Positions 16,886 through 25,566 of a stretch of DNA of 64,000 nucleotides are shown piece by piece. Each line of letters starts with the position of its first letter. Within the stretch, counting starts at the first letter, position 1. Where the stretch lies: NCBI GenBank assembly GCA_903855995.1, contig CAIOAN010000002.1:248001-312000 (forward strand), written 5' to 3'. This DNA comes from an uncultured Opitutia bacterium (GTDB lineage: Bacteria > Verrucomicrobiota > Verrucomicrobiia > Opitutales > UBA953). The position numbers were made by a program, and so were the translations under genes. A model generated the notes under the pieces. It was not told where the DNA came from. It did not search any database and worked only from the letters and a program-made list of their open reading frames with translations.

Positions 16886-18817
16886 ATGCCCCGCCGCTTC
16901 CTCGGTCTCCTCACCGCGTTCCTCCTCGGCCTCGCTCCACTCCACAGCGAAGAGACTCCGCCCAACATCGTCATTCTCCTCGCCGACGACCTCGGCATCA
17001 ACGACCTCGGCTGCTACGGCCGCAAGGATCAGCACACCCCCCATCTTGATAAACTCGCCGCGGAAGGAGTGCGCTTCACTTCGGCCTACGCGGCGGCCTC
17101 GGTATGCTCCGCCTCCCGCGCAGCGCTGCTCACCGGCCAAAGCCCGGCCCGACTTAATATCACCACCTTCCTACCAGGACGGCCGGATCGTGCCTCACAT
17201 CGCTTACTTTCACCGACCATCAACCAACACCTGCCGGCAGGCGTCCAGACCATCGCTGAACTCCTGAAGGCCAAAGGCTATGTCACCGGCGCCATCGGCA
17301 AATGGCACCTCGGCGGTAAAGGCCACCAGCCGACCGATCACGGCTTCGACGAGTATTTCGCCGGCAAGGCGAACCCCGGCGCGGAATCGCCCTTGGGTGG
17401 CAAAGGCGAACTGGGGCACGCCGACCAAGCGGTGAAGTTCATCGAGCGCAACAAAGCCAAACCTTTCTTCCTCTACCTCGCCTTCGACAACCCACACATC
17501 CCGCTGGCCGCACCGGCCAAAGGCATCGAAGCCAACGCCAAGGCCTTTCACCCAACCTACGCCGCACTAGTCGAGTCCCTGGACATGGCCTGCGGGCGTG
17601 TCCTCCAGAAACTCGAAGAGGCCGGCCTAACCAAGAACACCGTGGTCATCTTCGCTTCTGATAACGGGGGCGTACACGTCTCGGAGCTCAAAGAAAGCCC
17701 GCCCACCTTCAATGCCCCCAGTCGCGCGGGCAAAGGCTATCTTTACGAAGGAGGCATCCGCGTCCCGCTCATCATTCGTTACCCCGGCCGCCTAGCCGTG
17801 AAGGAAATCGCCGAGCCAGCCGTGCTCGGCGACCTCTGCCCCACCCTTTGCGCCTTAGCGAAAATCCCGGCCCCGAAGGTGCAGGATTTCCAAGACCTAT
17901 CCGGGACAATGTTCAATAGCCTGCCTACTGCGGCGGCACCGCGCGCCCTAACCTGGCATCAACCGCATTACATGAATCAAGGCAGCCAACCCGGGGGCAT
18001 CATCCGCGAAGGCGACTGGAAGCTCATCGAGTTCTACGAAACTGGCCGCATGGAACTATTCAATCTAGCCAAAGATCCGAGCGAAACCACGGACGTAGCC
18101 GCCGCCGAGCCGAACCGAATTGCGGCGATGCGCGGTAAACTCGAAGCCTGGCGCCGGAGCGTCGGGGCCAAACCGATGACCGCCAATCCGCAGTTTAGCC
18201 GCTCCCTTTGGGAGGAATGCTTCGTCAAACTCGACCCTACTCAAATCAAGGCCACCGCGAGCTCCGAAGCCATGCGCCCGCAACTAGCTGCTTGGCGCAA
18301 GGCCATGGACGACGCCCGCACTGAGGGTGCGAACTGCCTCATTCATCTCGAAGCCCGCGACGCTCAAGTGCAGGCCAAAAAGATGCACTACGAAGATCCA
18401 CCCCAGAAAGATACGCTCGGATTCTGGGTGAACGTCGAAGACACCGCCTCATGGAAATTCACCGCCCCTCTCGCCGGCAAATACCGCCTCACGGTCCTGC
18501 AAGGCTGCGGCAAGGGCAACGGCGGCTCGACCGTCGCCGTCGAAGTCGGCACAAACAAATGCCAGTTCACCGTCGAGGAAACCGGCCACTTCCAGCGCTT
18601 CGTGCCCCGCGAAATCGGGCAGATCGAACTCGCGGCCGGCGACAATACGCTGACCATTCGTCCGCTCACGAAAGCGAAAGCCGCGGTGATGGATCTCCGC
18701 CGCGTCATCCTCGAACGTATGGATCAGGCTGGCCCGATGCGCAGCGCCTTCATGGATATGCCGGCGACCAAAGCGATTAGCCTCACCGCATTCCTGCCCT
18801 ACCCGGAGACGGAGTAA
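16886..18817 (+). CDS. Secreted type I sulfatase with C-terminal β-sandwich-like module
   Basis: A 643-residue exported arylsulfatase-family enzyme (S1) that hydrolyses sulfate esters, probably on sulfated polysaccharides. The signal peptide spans residues 1-22. Metal-binding aspartates are in NIVILLADDLGINDLG. The formylglycine-generating motif is CSASRAALLTGQ, so maturation needs an FGE enzyme. KWHLGG and the later DNGG match the active-site pattern. The sulfatase domain ends near residue 450. The last ~140 residues (WKFTAPLAGKYRLTVLQGCG, VAVEVG, LAAGDNTLTIRPL) look like a carbohydrate-binding-type β-sandwich. The gene is monocistronic, divergent from the Nramp gene. Confidence 0.9.
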   Translation: MPRRFLGLLTAFLLGLAPLHSEETPPNIVILLADDLGINDLGCYGRKDQHTPHLDKLAAEGVRFTSAYAAASVCSASRAALLTGQSPARLNITTFLPGRPDRASHRLLSPTINQHLPAGVQTIAELLKAKGYVTGAIGKWHLGGKGHQPTDHGFDEYFAGKANPGAESPLGGKGELGHADQAVKFIERNKAKPFFLYLAFDNPHIPLAAPAKGIEANAKAFHPTYAALVESLDMACGRVLQKLEEAGLTKNTVVIFASDNGGVHVSELKESPPTFNAPSRAGKGYLYEGGIRVPLIIRYPGRLAVKEIAEPAVLGDLCPTLCALAKIPAPKVQDFQDLSGTMFNSLPTAAAPRALTWHQPHYMNQGSQPGGIIREGDWKLIEFYETGRMELFNLAKDPSETTDVAAAEPNRIAAMRGKLEAWRRSVGAKPMTANPQFSRSLWEECFVKLDPTQIKATASSEAMRPQLAAWRKAMDDARTEGANCLIHLEARDAQVQAKKMHYEDPPQKDTLGFWVNVEDTASWKFTAPLAGKYRLTVLQGCGKGNGGSTVAVEVGTNKCQFTVEETGHFQRFVPREIGQIELAAGDNTLTIRPLTKAKAAVMDLRRVILERMDQAGPMRSAFMDMPATKAISLTAFLPYPETE

Positions 18818-18821
18818 GGCC

Positions 18822-19127
18822 TCAGAGCAACGCCAGTAAGGTGTGCAGCTCTTCTTCAGGCTCTTCGTGTCCCTGCGCCACGGCGAGCGCGAGCGCATCG
18901 GCGAAGGCCGTCTTAGCGGCAGATTTGTCGCCGACGGCCAGCAGACACTTTCCGAGGAGGATCCGTGGCATCATCCAATCGGTCTTGGAATCAGCCGCAA
19001 ACTGCAGGTGTTCGATCGCGCCCCCGGGATCTCCTCCCGTCCAGAGCGCCTGTCCCAACGAGAAACGAAATAACGTGTTCGCGGGATCGGCGGCCACATG
19101 GCGGCGGAAAATTTCGGCTCGAGACAT
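18822..19127 (-). CDS. Small tetratricopeptide-type protein
   Basis: A 101-residue helical protein whose two repeats (FRFSLGQALWTGGDPGGAIE and RILLGKCLLAVGDKSAAKTA) follow the TPR pattern of paired helices. TPRs bind other proteins, and the partner is unknown. It lies 3 bases after the glycogen branching enzyme gene on the same strand and faces the end of the sulfatase gene. A role tied to glycogen metabolism is only suggested by position. Confidence 0.65.
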   Translation of the reverse strand: MSRAEIFRRHVAADPANTLFRFSLGQALWTGGDPGGAIEHLQFAADSKTDWMMPRILLGKCLLAVGDKSAAKTAFADALALAVAQGHEEPEEELHTLLALL

Positions 19128-19130
19128 CGT

Positions 19131-21347
19131 TCAGCGTTTCGATTTCACCGCAGGTTTCGCCGCAGAGGACTGACGAAAGACCAACAGGGAAAGACCCGGC
19201 AGGCGGACTTGAATCGAGTAGGGCTTGCCCTGGCAGGGAATCGAGTCGGCCAGCACGCCGCCGAGATTACCAAGTCCCTGGCCGGCATAATGCTTGGAAT
19301 CGGTGTTCAACGCCTCCTCCCACTTTCCAGCGGTCGGCACACCCAGTCGATAGGTTCGCTCGACCGGCGTGAAGTTACCCGCGACGACCCAGGCGCAATC
19401 GCGACCGCGACGTTCGAAGGCCACGACGCTCTGCGCACCATCATCCGCGGCCAGCCAGCCAAAGCATTCGGGCTGCAGCTCGTTCTCTGCCATCGCCGCG
19501 TCACCGACATAGAGCGCGTTCAAGTCCGCGACCAAGTGCTGCAATCCGGCATGCAGCGGGTATTCCAAAAGATGCCAGTCGAGGGAGCTGTCGTATTTCC
19601 ACTCGGCGAACTGACCGAATTCACAGCCCATGAAGAGGGTTTTCTTACCCGGCCAGGTCCACTGCAGCGCCAGCAGACAACGCAGATTCGCGGCCTTGGA
19701 GGCATCGTCGCCCGCGCCCATCTTATTGATCAGCGAACCTTTACCGTGCACGACCTCGTCATGGGAGAACGCCTGCATAAAGGCTTCGGTCCAATGGTAG
19801 AGCATCCCGAACGTCAGCTTGTCGTGGGAATATTTCCGGTACAGAGGGTCCTTTCGGAAAAAATCGAGCGTATCGTGCATCCAACCCATGTTCCATTTGA
19901 AGTCGAAACCCAGACCGCCTTCGGCGACCGCCTTCGTCACGCCGGGGAAAGAGGTGGACTCCTCCGCGATGACGACGACGCCAGGCTGGTAGAGATGGAT
20001 GAGCGAGTTGACGTGACGCAGGAATTCAATCGCCTCGATATTCTCGCGGCCACCATGGCGATTCGGAATCCATTCGCCCGCCTTACGGGAATAATCGAGG
20101 TAGAGCATCGAGGCCACCGCATCGACCCGCAGGCCGTCGATATGGAAGCGCTCAAGCCAGGATAGGGCCGAGGAGGTCAGGAAGCCGCGGACCTCATGCC
20201 GTCCGTAATTAAAGATCAGCGTACCCCAATCCTGATGCTCGCCGAGCCGCGGGTCCGCGTGCTCGTAGAGATGCGTGCCGTCGAAACGGGCGAGGGCGAA
20301 GAAATCGCGAGGAAAGTGGGCAGGCACCCAATCAACAATCACCCCGACGCCGGCGCGATGGAGCGTATCCACCATCGTCATGAAATCGAGGGGTGAGCCG
20401 AAACGGTGCGTAGGGGCGAAGAAACCGGTCACCTGATAACCCCACGAACCGTCGAACGGATGCTCCGAGGGCGGCATCAGTTCCACGTGCGTAAAGCCCA
20501 TGCGGGTGCAATATTCGGCGAGTTGCTCGCCGAGCTCTCGGTAGTTCAGGACACGCCCGCCCTCTTCCGGCACGCGACGCCAAGAAGCGAGATGCACCTC
20601 GTAGACCGACATTGGGCGCCGGCGGAGATCGCCACGACGGCGCTGCTCAAGCCACGCTTCATCGTGCCAGACGAAGCCCGAGAGATCGCAGACAATCGCT
20701 GCATGGTTAGGTGAGGGCTCGAAGTGCAGACCGTACGGGTCGGTCTTGAGGAAAGGCGTCGGATCGTGTGGGCCGACAATTTCATATTTATAACGAGCGC
20801 CGGCGGCCAGACCGGGAATGAAAAGTTCCCAGATACCCGAAGCCCCCAGCATGCGCATCGGGTGCGCCCGGCCGTTCCAGAGATTATGGTCGCCGACGAC
20901 CGCCACCCGCCTGGCGGACGGCGCCCAGACGAGGAAAGACACCCCCGCGATACCATCGAGGGTGCGGACGTGGGAGCCGAACTTATGGTGGCAACCATGG
21001 TCGTCGCCCTTGCCGACCAGGAAGAGATCTGCCTCCGAAATCGTCGGCAGGAAGCGGTACGGATCATCGACCGTGCGGACCGAGCCGTCGGCATAAACCA
21101 CTTCGAAAGAATAGCGGAAATCCGGGCTACTGGTCAGCTCGAGTTCGAAGACGCCGCAGGCATGCAGGCGGGCCATCGGGAGGGACGAACTGGCCTGGGC
21201 CTTCCGCAGTCCGCACGAAACGGCCCCGGGGAAGAGGGAACGGACCACGCAACCGCCTCCAGCCATCCCGTGGAGACCCAGAAAACGGTGCGGGGAGGTC
21301 TCCGTGACGTCCACCAGGGCGGTCAACTCTGCTGGACTGAGGCGCAT
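19131..21347 (-). CDS. glgB: 1,4-alpha-glucan (glycogen) branching enzyme
   Basis: A 738-residue GH13 enzyme that creates alpha-1,6 branches in glycogen. Two N-terminal CBM48-like units precede the catalytic barrel. The catalytic Asp is in DGLRVDAVASMLYLDYSR, the acid/base Glu is in VIAEESTSFPG, and the third Asp region is FSHDEVVHGKGSL. The family stretch WGYQVTGFFAPTHRFGSP is clear. The length equals that of typical GlgB (about 730). ATG 21347 was chosen over GTG 21362 because a GGAG ribosome-binding site lies just ahead of it. No other glg gene adjoins it. The GH13 debranching-type gene 20 kb away may act on the same polymer. Confidence 0.93.
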   Translation of the reverse strand: MRLSPAELTALVDVTETSPHRFLGLHGMAGGGCVVRSLFPGAVSCGLRKAQASSSLPMARLHACGVFELELTSSPDFRYSFEVVYADGSVRTVDDPYRFLPTISEADLFLVGKGDDHGCHHKFGSHVRTLDGIAGVSFLVWAPSARRVAVVGDHNLWNGRAHPMRMLGASGIWELFIPGLAAGARYKYEIVGPHDPTPFLKTDPYGLHFEPSPNHAAIVCDLSGFVWHDEAWLEQRRRGDLRRRPMSVYEVHLASWRRVPEEGGRVLNYRELGEQLAEYCTRMGFTHVELMPPSEHPFDGSWGYQVTGFFAPTHRFGSPLDFMTMVDTLHRAGVGVIVDWVPAHFPRDFFALARFDGTHLYEHADPRLGEHQDWGTLIFNYGRHEVRGFLTSSALSWLERFHIDGLRVDAVASMLYLDYSRKAGEWIPNRHGGRENIEAIEFLRHVNSLIHLYQPGVVVIAEESTSFPGVTKAVAEGGLGFDFKWNMGWMHDTLDFFRKDPLYRKYSHDKLTFGMLYHWTEAFMQAFSHDEVVHGKGSLINKMGAGDDASKAANLRCLLALQWTWPGKKTLFMGCEFGQFAEWKYDSSLDWHLLEYPLHAGLQHLVADLNALYVGDAAMAENELQPECFGWLAADDGAQSVVAFERRGRDCAWVVAGNFTPVERTYRLGVPTAGKWEEALNTDSKHYAGQGLGNLGGVLADSIPCQGKPYSIQVRLPGLSLLVFRQSSAAKPAVKSKR

Positions 21348-21438
21348 GGCAGAACACTCCACTCCCGGGGATAAGTCGGCAAGCGCTCATTGCCCGAAAA
21401 TACTTGAGGGAAACCCCTGAGCGACAACTCTGGGAAGG

Positions 21439-23604
21439 ATGCCCGGACGACGTTTTTGGATTCTTGCAGCAAGCCTCGGGCTGGCCCTCACCGCCTACGC
21501 CGCGGACTCCGTCGCACCCGCCCCGAAGGGATTCACGATGCCCAACATCGAGGCGGATGCCTTCTCGAATGAGGAAGGCGGCCAAGTCGTCGTGGCCACC
21601 AACGCGCGACTGGAAACCAAAGACTCCAGCATCAGCGCGAAGAAAATTCGTTACGATACCCGTACCGGGGTGATCACCGCCGAAGGGGATGTCGTCTACG
21701 CCACCCGCTCGCTGCGCATCATGGGCGCCAAGGTACGGGTCGACCCGCAGGCTGACACCATCGACGCCACCGCGGTACGCTTCGGTCGCAGCCCCGTCTA
21801 CTTCACCGCCGAAGAACTGCACGTCGTCAAAGGGGACAAGACCATGAAGGGCGTCCGGATGTGGAACAGCGAACCTGATCCGCTCGGCATGAATCTCAGC
21901 ATCAACGAAGCTCACTACGCGGAGAAAGAAGATTGGCTGACCTTGCGCGGCACTTCGCCACACCTCGCCGGCGTGCCGTTCTTCTACCTGCCCTACTACG
22001 GCCAGGAAGGGTATCGGGATATTCCCTACGACCTCTACCTGAACATGAGCTCGCAGGATGCCCAGGGGCACTACCTGCGCTCGACCTTCCTCATGCGCAC
22101 CTCGCCCTCCCTCTGGGTCGGCGGCCTGCTTGATTATTACTCCAAGTCGGGACTCCTGATCGGCCCGGCGTTGCGCTTCGACAACTGGAACAAACCGGAA
22201 GAAGGGACGATCTGGAAAGGTAAATTCCAGGCCGGTTATATCAATGACCACGGCGACCTGCTCGTGGATGACTTCGGCCGCACGCCAGGACGCAGCCGGA
22301 GTTTCGCACTGGGCGAAATCAACGGCCGCACCGCCCAAGGCCTCGAAGTCGCGGGCTCGATCTTCGCGGAATCCGACCCCGGATTCATCCGCGACTTCCG
22401 CCCCAATCTGCTCAGCCAGACCGGCATTCCGCAGGCCAACCTCGAAGTCTCCTCGCCTTACGCCGGCGGCTATCTTTCGGCCAGCATCACCGCCAAGGCC
22501 GACAACTTCCAGGACGTCGTCCAGAAACTCCCGGAAGTGCGCTTCGACCTCCCGCAGACCGCACTGGGCACAGGCGGATGGATGCAACGCAGCTTCGCCA
22601 GCCTGAGCTATCTCTCAGAAAGGCCCTCGGCCGCCCTACCCCTCCCGGCCTTTCAGACGGCGACGCTTTCAGCCGACGCTTGGTCCACCGCGCGCCTCGA
22701 CGCCTACTATGGAATCAGCCGACCGATCATCATCAGCGATTGGCTCACCTTCAAGCCCGTCGCAGGTGTGCGCACGACCGACTGGACCTCTGGCATCAAC
22801 AATAACGGGAACGCCGCCAAAGTCATCGGACAGGTCGGCTTCGACCTCGAAGGACTAGCCACCGGATCCTGGGACCTCGTCGCAGACAAATGGAGTATCG
22901 ATGGCATGCGCCACTCCGTTCGCCCCATCTTACAATACCGCGCCATGCCCGGTGCGGACCGTCAAATCGGTGTCGTCCCGATGTCCGAACGCGCCGTGTC
23001 CTCATCCGTCCTCGAAGAAGTGGATCTCGCCGACCGCCTCGACGCCGCCTCAACGACCGACACCCAAGTCGCCCGTTTCGGCATCCGTAATACCCTGGAA
23101 ACACGCGATGCCAAGTATGGCACCCGCGAGCTGCTCAGTTTCGACATCTATACGGATTGGCGCAAAGGAGCGACGGACGCTCAGACCGGCCGCAGCGATT
23201 TGCTCTGGGCGCTCAAGCTCAACCCGGCCCCTTGGGTCTCACTCGGCTCGAGCATGAGCCTGCCCAACGGCGGCGGTGCGCCTAAAGAATCCATCCAAAG
23301 CCTAGGCTTCCACTCCGGTGATTTCTGGAAAACCACCATCAGCTGGGTGGAACTCCGTGACATCACCGTGGCCCGCCAGTTGATGTGGAACAGCCGGGTG
23401 ACCCTCAACTCCGTCTACTCCCTCGTTGCTAACTTCAATTACGACGCCCTGGCCCACCAAATGTCGTACGAAGAAATCGGTATCGTCCAGCGTATCGGCA
23501 ACTCCTGGGAGCTAGAATATGCCGTTGAGCAGCGGGCCGACCCGCTCAGCGGAAGCGGCCACTCATTGGGCTTCCACCTGCGGGCCACTTTGTTCAAGTT
23601 CTGA
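21439..23604 (+). CDS. lptD: LPS-assembly protein LptD (OstA/organic solvent tolerance protein)
   Basis: A 721-residue outer-membrane protein that inserts lipopolysaccharide into the outer leaflet. After the signal peptide (to about residue 21), an OstA/LptA-like β-jellyroll occupies residues 35-170 (ATNARLETKDSSISAKKIRYD and VITAEGDVVYATRS). The LptD β-barrel follows and ends GFHLRATLFKF, with a terminal Phe. Cysteines for the disulfide-controlled folding seen in E. coli are not evident, so maturation may differ. The scpA start lies 2 bases after its stop. The presence of LptD supports an LPS-type diderm envelope. Confidence 0.88.
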   Translation: MPGRRFWILAASLGLALTAYAADSVAPAPKGFTMPNIEADAFSNEEGGQVVVATNARLETKDSSISAKKIRYDTRTGVITAEGDVVYATRSLRIMGAKVRVDPQADTIDATAVRFGRSPVYFTAEELHVVKGDKTMKGVRMWNSEPDPLGMNLSINEAHYAEKEDWLTLRGTSPHLAGVPFFYLPYYGQEGYRDIPYDLYLNMSSQDAQGHYLRSTFLMRTSPSLWVGGLLDYYSKSGLLIGPALRFDNWNKPEEGTIWKGKFQAGYINDHGDLLVDDFGRTPGRSRSFALGEINGRTAQGLEVAGSIFAESDPGFIRDFRPNLLSQTGIPQANLEVSSPYAGGYLSASITAKADNFQDVVQKLPEVRFDLPQTALGTGGWMQRSFASLSYLSERPSAALPLPAFQTATLSADAWSTARLDAYYGISRPIIISDWLTFKPVAGVRTTDWTSGINNNGNAAKVIGQVGFDLEGLATGSWDLVADKWSIDGMRHSVRPILQYRAMPGADRQIGVVPMSERAVSSSVLEEVDLADRLDAASTTDTQVARFGIRNTLETRDAKYGTRELLSFDIYTDWRKGATDAQTGRSDLLWALKLNPAPWVSLGSSMSLPNGGGAPKESIQSLGFHSGDFWKTTISWVELRDITVARQLMWNSRVTLNSVYSLVANFNYDALAHQMSYEEIGIVQRIGNSWELEYAVEQRADPLSGSGHSLGFHLRATLFKF

Positions 23605-23606
23605 CC

Positions 23607-24467
23607 GTGACGGACTCACCTCCAGACTCCCCCGGCGTCCCCGCGGACGGCATCCTGCCGCCGTCAGACCTGCCCATTCGCCTCGATGTCTTCGAAGGCC
23701 CGCTGGACCTTCTGCTGTTCCTAATCCGCAAAAACGAAATCGATATCTACGATATCCCAATCGAGAAGGTCACCCGCCAGTATCTCGAAATCCTCCGGAC
23801 CCAGGAAAAAGATAACCTCGAGCTTGCTGGTGATTTTTTCGTGATGGCCGCGACCCTGATGTACATCAAGAGCCGCATGCTTCTGCCGGTCGAAAGCCGC
23901 CCCGAAGAAGAAGTCGCCGCCGCCGAAGAAGGGCAGGACCCTCGCTGGGCGCTCGTCCAACAGCTCATCCAATATAAGCGGGTCAAAGAGACCGCCGCGA
24001 TTATCCGCGGGCTCGTCGACGACCGCCAAGGACTGCTCAGCCGCGTTGTGATCCAACCGCAGGGAGACGACGCCGTCATCCGCCCCGTCGCCCCGGCCGA
24101 CCGCATCGAACTTTGGAACACTTTCAATCTCGTCCTGCGCCGCCTCGCTGAGCGCATCCAGCCGGGCAGCATCACGACCGAGAACGTGACCGTCTCGGAC
24201 CGCATGGAGACGATTCTCGCCCGTCTGCAGACCGAGGAAAAATTCACCTTCACCAGCCTGCTCCCCGACCGCCCCACCATCGGGCTCCTGGTCGCCACCT
24301 TCCTCGCCTGCCTAGAACTTGCTCGACTCGGAAAACTTCGACTCGAACAAGACGCCTCCTTCGCCGACATCAACTGCTCCAAGGCGGAAGCTACGACCGT
24401 TCCGCACGCCGGAGAAGCCACCGAGGGACTTTCGGAGTTCGATACGCCGGCCGAAGGCACGAACTGA
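23607..24467 (+). CDS. scpA: Segregation and condensation protein A
   Basis: A 286-residue kleisin that bridges the SMC heads and, with ScpB, organises the chromosome. The N-terminal kleisin signature is exact: IRLDVFEGPLDLLLFLIRKN and IDIYDIPIEKVTRQYLEI. The C-terminal winged helix (FTFTSLLPDRPTIGLLVATF) is also present. It starts with GTG 2 bases after lptD, so translation is probably coupled. scpB is not visible in the window. Confidence 0.92.
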   Translation: MTDSPPDSPGVPADGILPPSDLPIRLDVFEGPLDLLLFLIRKNEIDIYDIPIEKVTRQYLEILRTQEKDNLELAGDFFVMAATLMYIKSRMLLPVESRPEEEVAAAEEGQDPRWALVQQLIQYKRVKETAAIIRGLVDDRQGLLSRVVIQPQGDDAVIRPVAPADRIELWNTFNLVLRRLAERIQPGSITTENVTVSDRMETILARLQTEEKFTFTSLLPDRPTIGLLVATFLACLELARLGKLRLEQDASFADINCSKAEATTVPHAGEATEGLSEFDTPAEGTN

Positions 24468-24510
24468 GCCGCAGGCTTGAATCCGCGGTAAAACCGGCCA
24501 GTCTTTCCGC

Positions 24511-24759
24511 ATGGCTAGCGCGAAGCGCCCCCTTAACCAACTTCTTGGCATCGGCCTGGACGCACAGGATAAACATAAACGCATGACGCGAGGGGAGGGC
24601 TTCAACCTCGTGGGCGGCTCGGAGGAAACCCACGAGCGCATGACCGAGACGGTCATCAAGACCACGGAGGATCTGGGTCGAAAAGGACGCACCATCGGGG
24701 ACGCCCACCCGGAGGAACTCGCCGACTTGCTGCGCAAGCATGACCGCAGTCGCGACTAG
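24511..24759 (+). CDS. Small hypothetical protein
   Basis: An 82-residue, highly charged soluble protein with no recognised family. It begins with MASAKRPLNQLLGIGLDAQ and has a lysine/arginine-rich middle and an acidic/basic C-terminal end (EELADLLRKHDRSRD). Codon use (GC-rich third positions) resembles neighbouring real genes. It lies 43 bases after scpA and 63 bases before the proline-rich membrane protein. Confidence 0.5.
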   Translation: MASAKRPLNQLLGIGLDAQDKHKRMTRGEGFNLVGGSEETHERMTETVIKTTEDLGRKGRTIGDAHPEELADLLRKHDRSRD

Positions 24760-24822
24760 TCCAAAAAGCGTTACAGACTGATTGACTCACCTCTTTTGCA
24801 GGATTTGACTGTCTCTCCCCAA

Positions 24823-25134
24823 ATGAGCAACGAGCTGCCCCCTCCCCCGCCCCCTCCTCCTTCTGAAGGAGAGAACTCCGCACCGCAGGCACCGAAACTG
24901 AAACTGGCCAAGCCCGCTGGCTTCGTCCCGCCTCCTCCGCCCGCCGCCGCAGCCGGCATCCCGACCCCTCCACCAGTCGCCGGCATTCCGGCCGCTCCCG
25001 CCCAGCGCCAACTCGTCCCGTCGAACCGTACGGTCGGAAATGCCGCCGCCGCATTTGACGTGGTCGCCCTTGTCGCTTCTCTAGCTGGTGCCGTCCTGCT
25101 CTTCCTCGAGCTGTTCGTAAAATCCAAGGGTTAA
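24823..25134 (+). CDS. Proline-rich single-pass membrane protein
   Basis: A 103-residue protein of unknown function. Residues 5-12 are eight consecutive prolines. A Pro/Ala-rich linker with further runs (FVPPPPPAAAAG) follows to about residue 65, then one transmembrane helix (FDVVALVASLAGAVLLFLEL) and a short KSKG end. The long proline runs will need elongation factor P for translation. The layout (disordered N-terminus, C-terminal anchor) suggests a tail-anchored or interaction-tether protein. ATG 24823 is preferred over 24796. It precedes trxA by 16 bases. Confidence 0.6.
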   Translation: MSNELPPPPPPPPSEGENSAPQAPKLKLAKPAGFVPPPPPAAAAGIPTPPPVAGIPAAPAQRQLVPSNRTVGNAAAAFDVVALVASLAGAVLLFLELFVKSKG

Positions 25135-25150
25135 GTCTTAAGTCTCTTCC

Positions 25151-25492
25151 ATGGCCTCCGATCTCATCTTAAATCTCGATAACGCAACCTTCGACTCGAC
25201 CATCAAGTCGGCGACGGTCCCCGTCCTGGTGGACTTCTGGGCCACCTGGTGCGGCCCATGCAAGCAGATCGGCCCCGTGCTCGATCAGCTCGCCACCGAG
25301 ATGAACGGCACCGTGCAGATCGCCAAGGTCGATGTGGATACCAATCAGGCTCTGGCTCAGCAGCTGGGCGTGAACTCCATCCCTGCCCTCTTCCTCTTCA
25401 AGAACGGCGTGGTGGTGGATAAAATCGTCGGCGCCCGCCCGAAGGGCGACATCGCCGCCTTCATCCGGAAACATACGGACGCCAAGGCCTAA
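25151..25492 (+). CDS. trxA: Thioredoxin
   Basis: A 113-residue cytoplasmic thioredoxin that reduces protein disulfides and supplies electrons to reductases, including Msr-type enzymes. The active site is WATWCGPCKQIGPVL. The cis-Pro follows in VNSIPALFLFKNG, and the family Asp-Phe pair is in VLVDFWA. Length and motifs are canonical. A strong bidirectional terminator follows at 25515-25545. Confidence 0.97.
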   Translation: MASDLILNLDNATFDSTIKSATVPVLVDFWATWCGPCKQIGPVLDQLATEMNGTVQIAKVDVDTNQALAQQLGVNSIPALFLFKNGVVVDKIVGARPKGDIAAFIRKHTDAKA

Positions 25493-25514
25493 ACGGACCG
25501 CAAGTCCGACAACA

Positions 25515-25545
25515 AAAAGGCCCGGGATTAACTCCCGGGCCTTTT
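25515..25545. terminator. Bidirectional intrinsic terminator between trxA and the respiratory operon
   Basis: A 13-bp perfect stem (AAAAGGCCCGGGA / TCCCGGGCCTTTT) with a 5-base loop. It has T-runs on both strands and lies between convergent genes. Confidence 0.92.
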
Positions 25546-25566
25546 AATTTCTAAGACCTCTAAGGC

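Noticed and set aside
19098-20165. A 355-codon plus-strand frame opposite glgB
   Set aside because: glgB on the minus strand has full catalytic motifs. The plus frame is antisense with no family likeness.
24835-24870. Proline-codon run as a DNA repeat element
   Set aside because: It lies in-frame at the start of a small membrane protein and is explained by its coding sequence.
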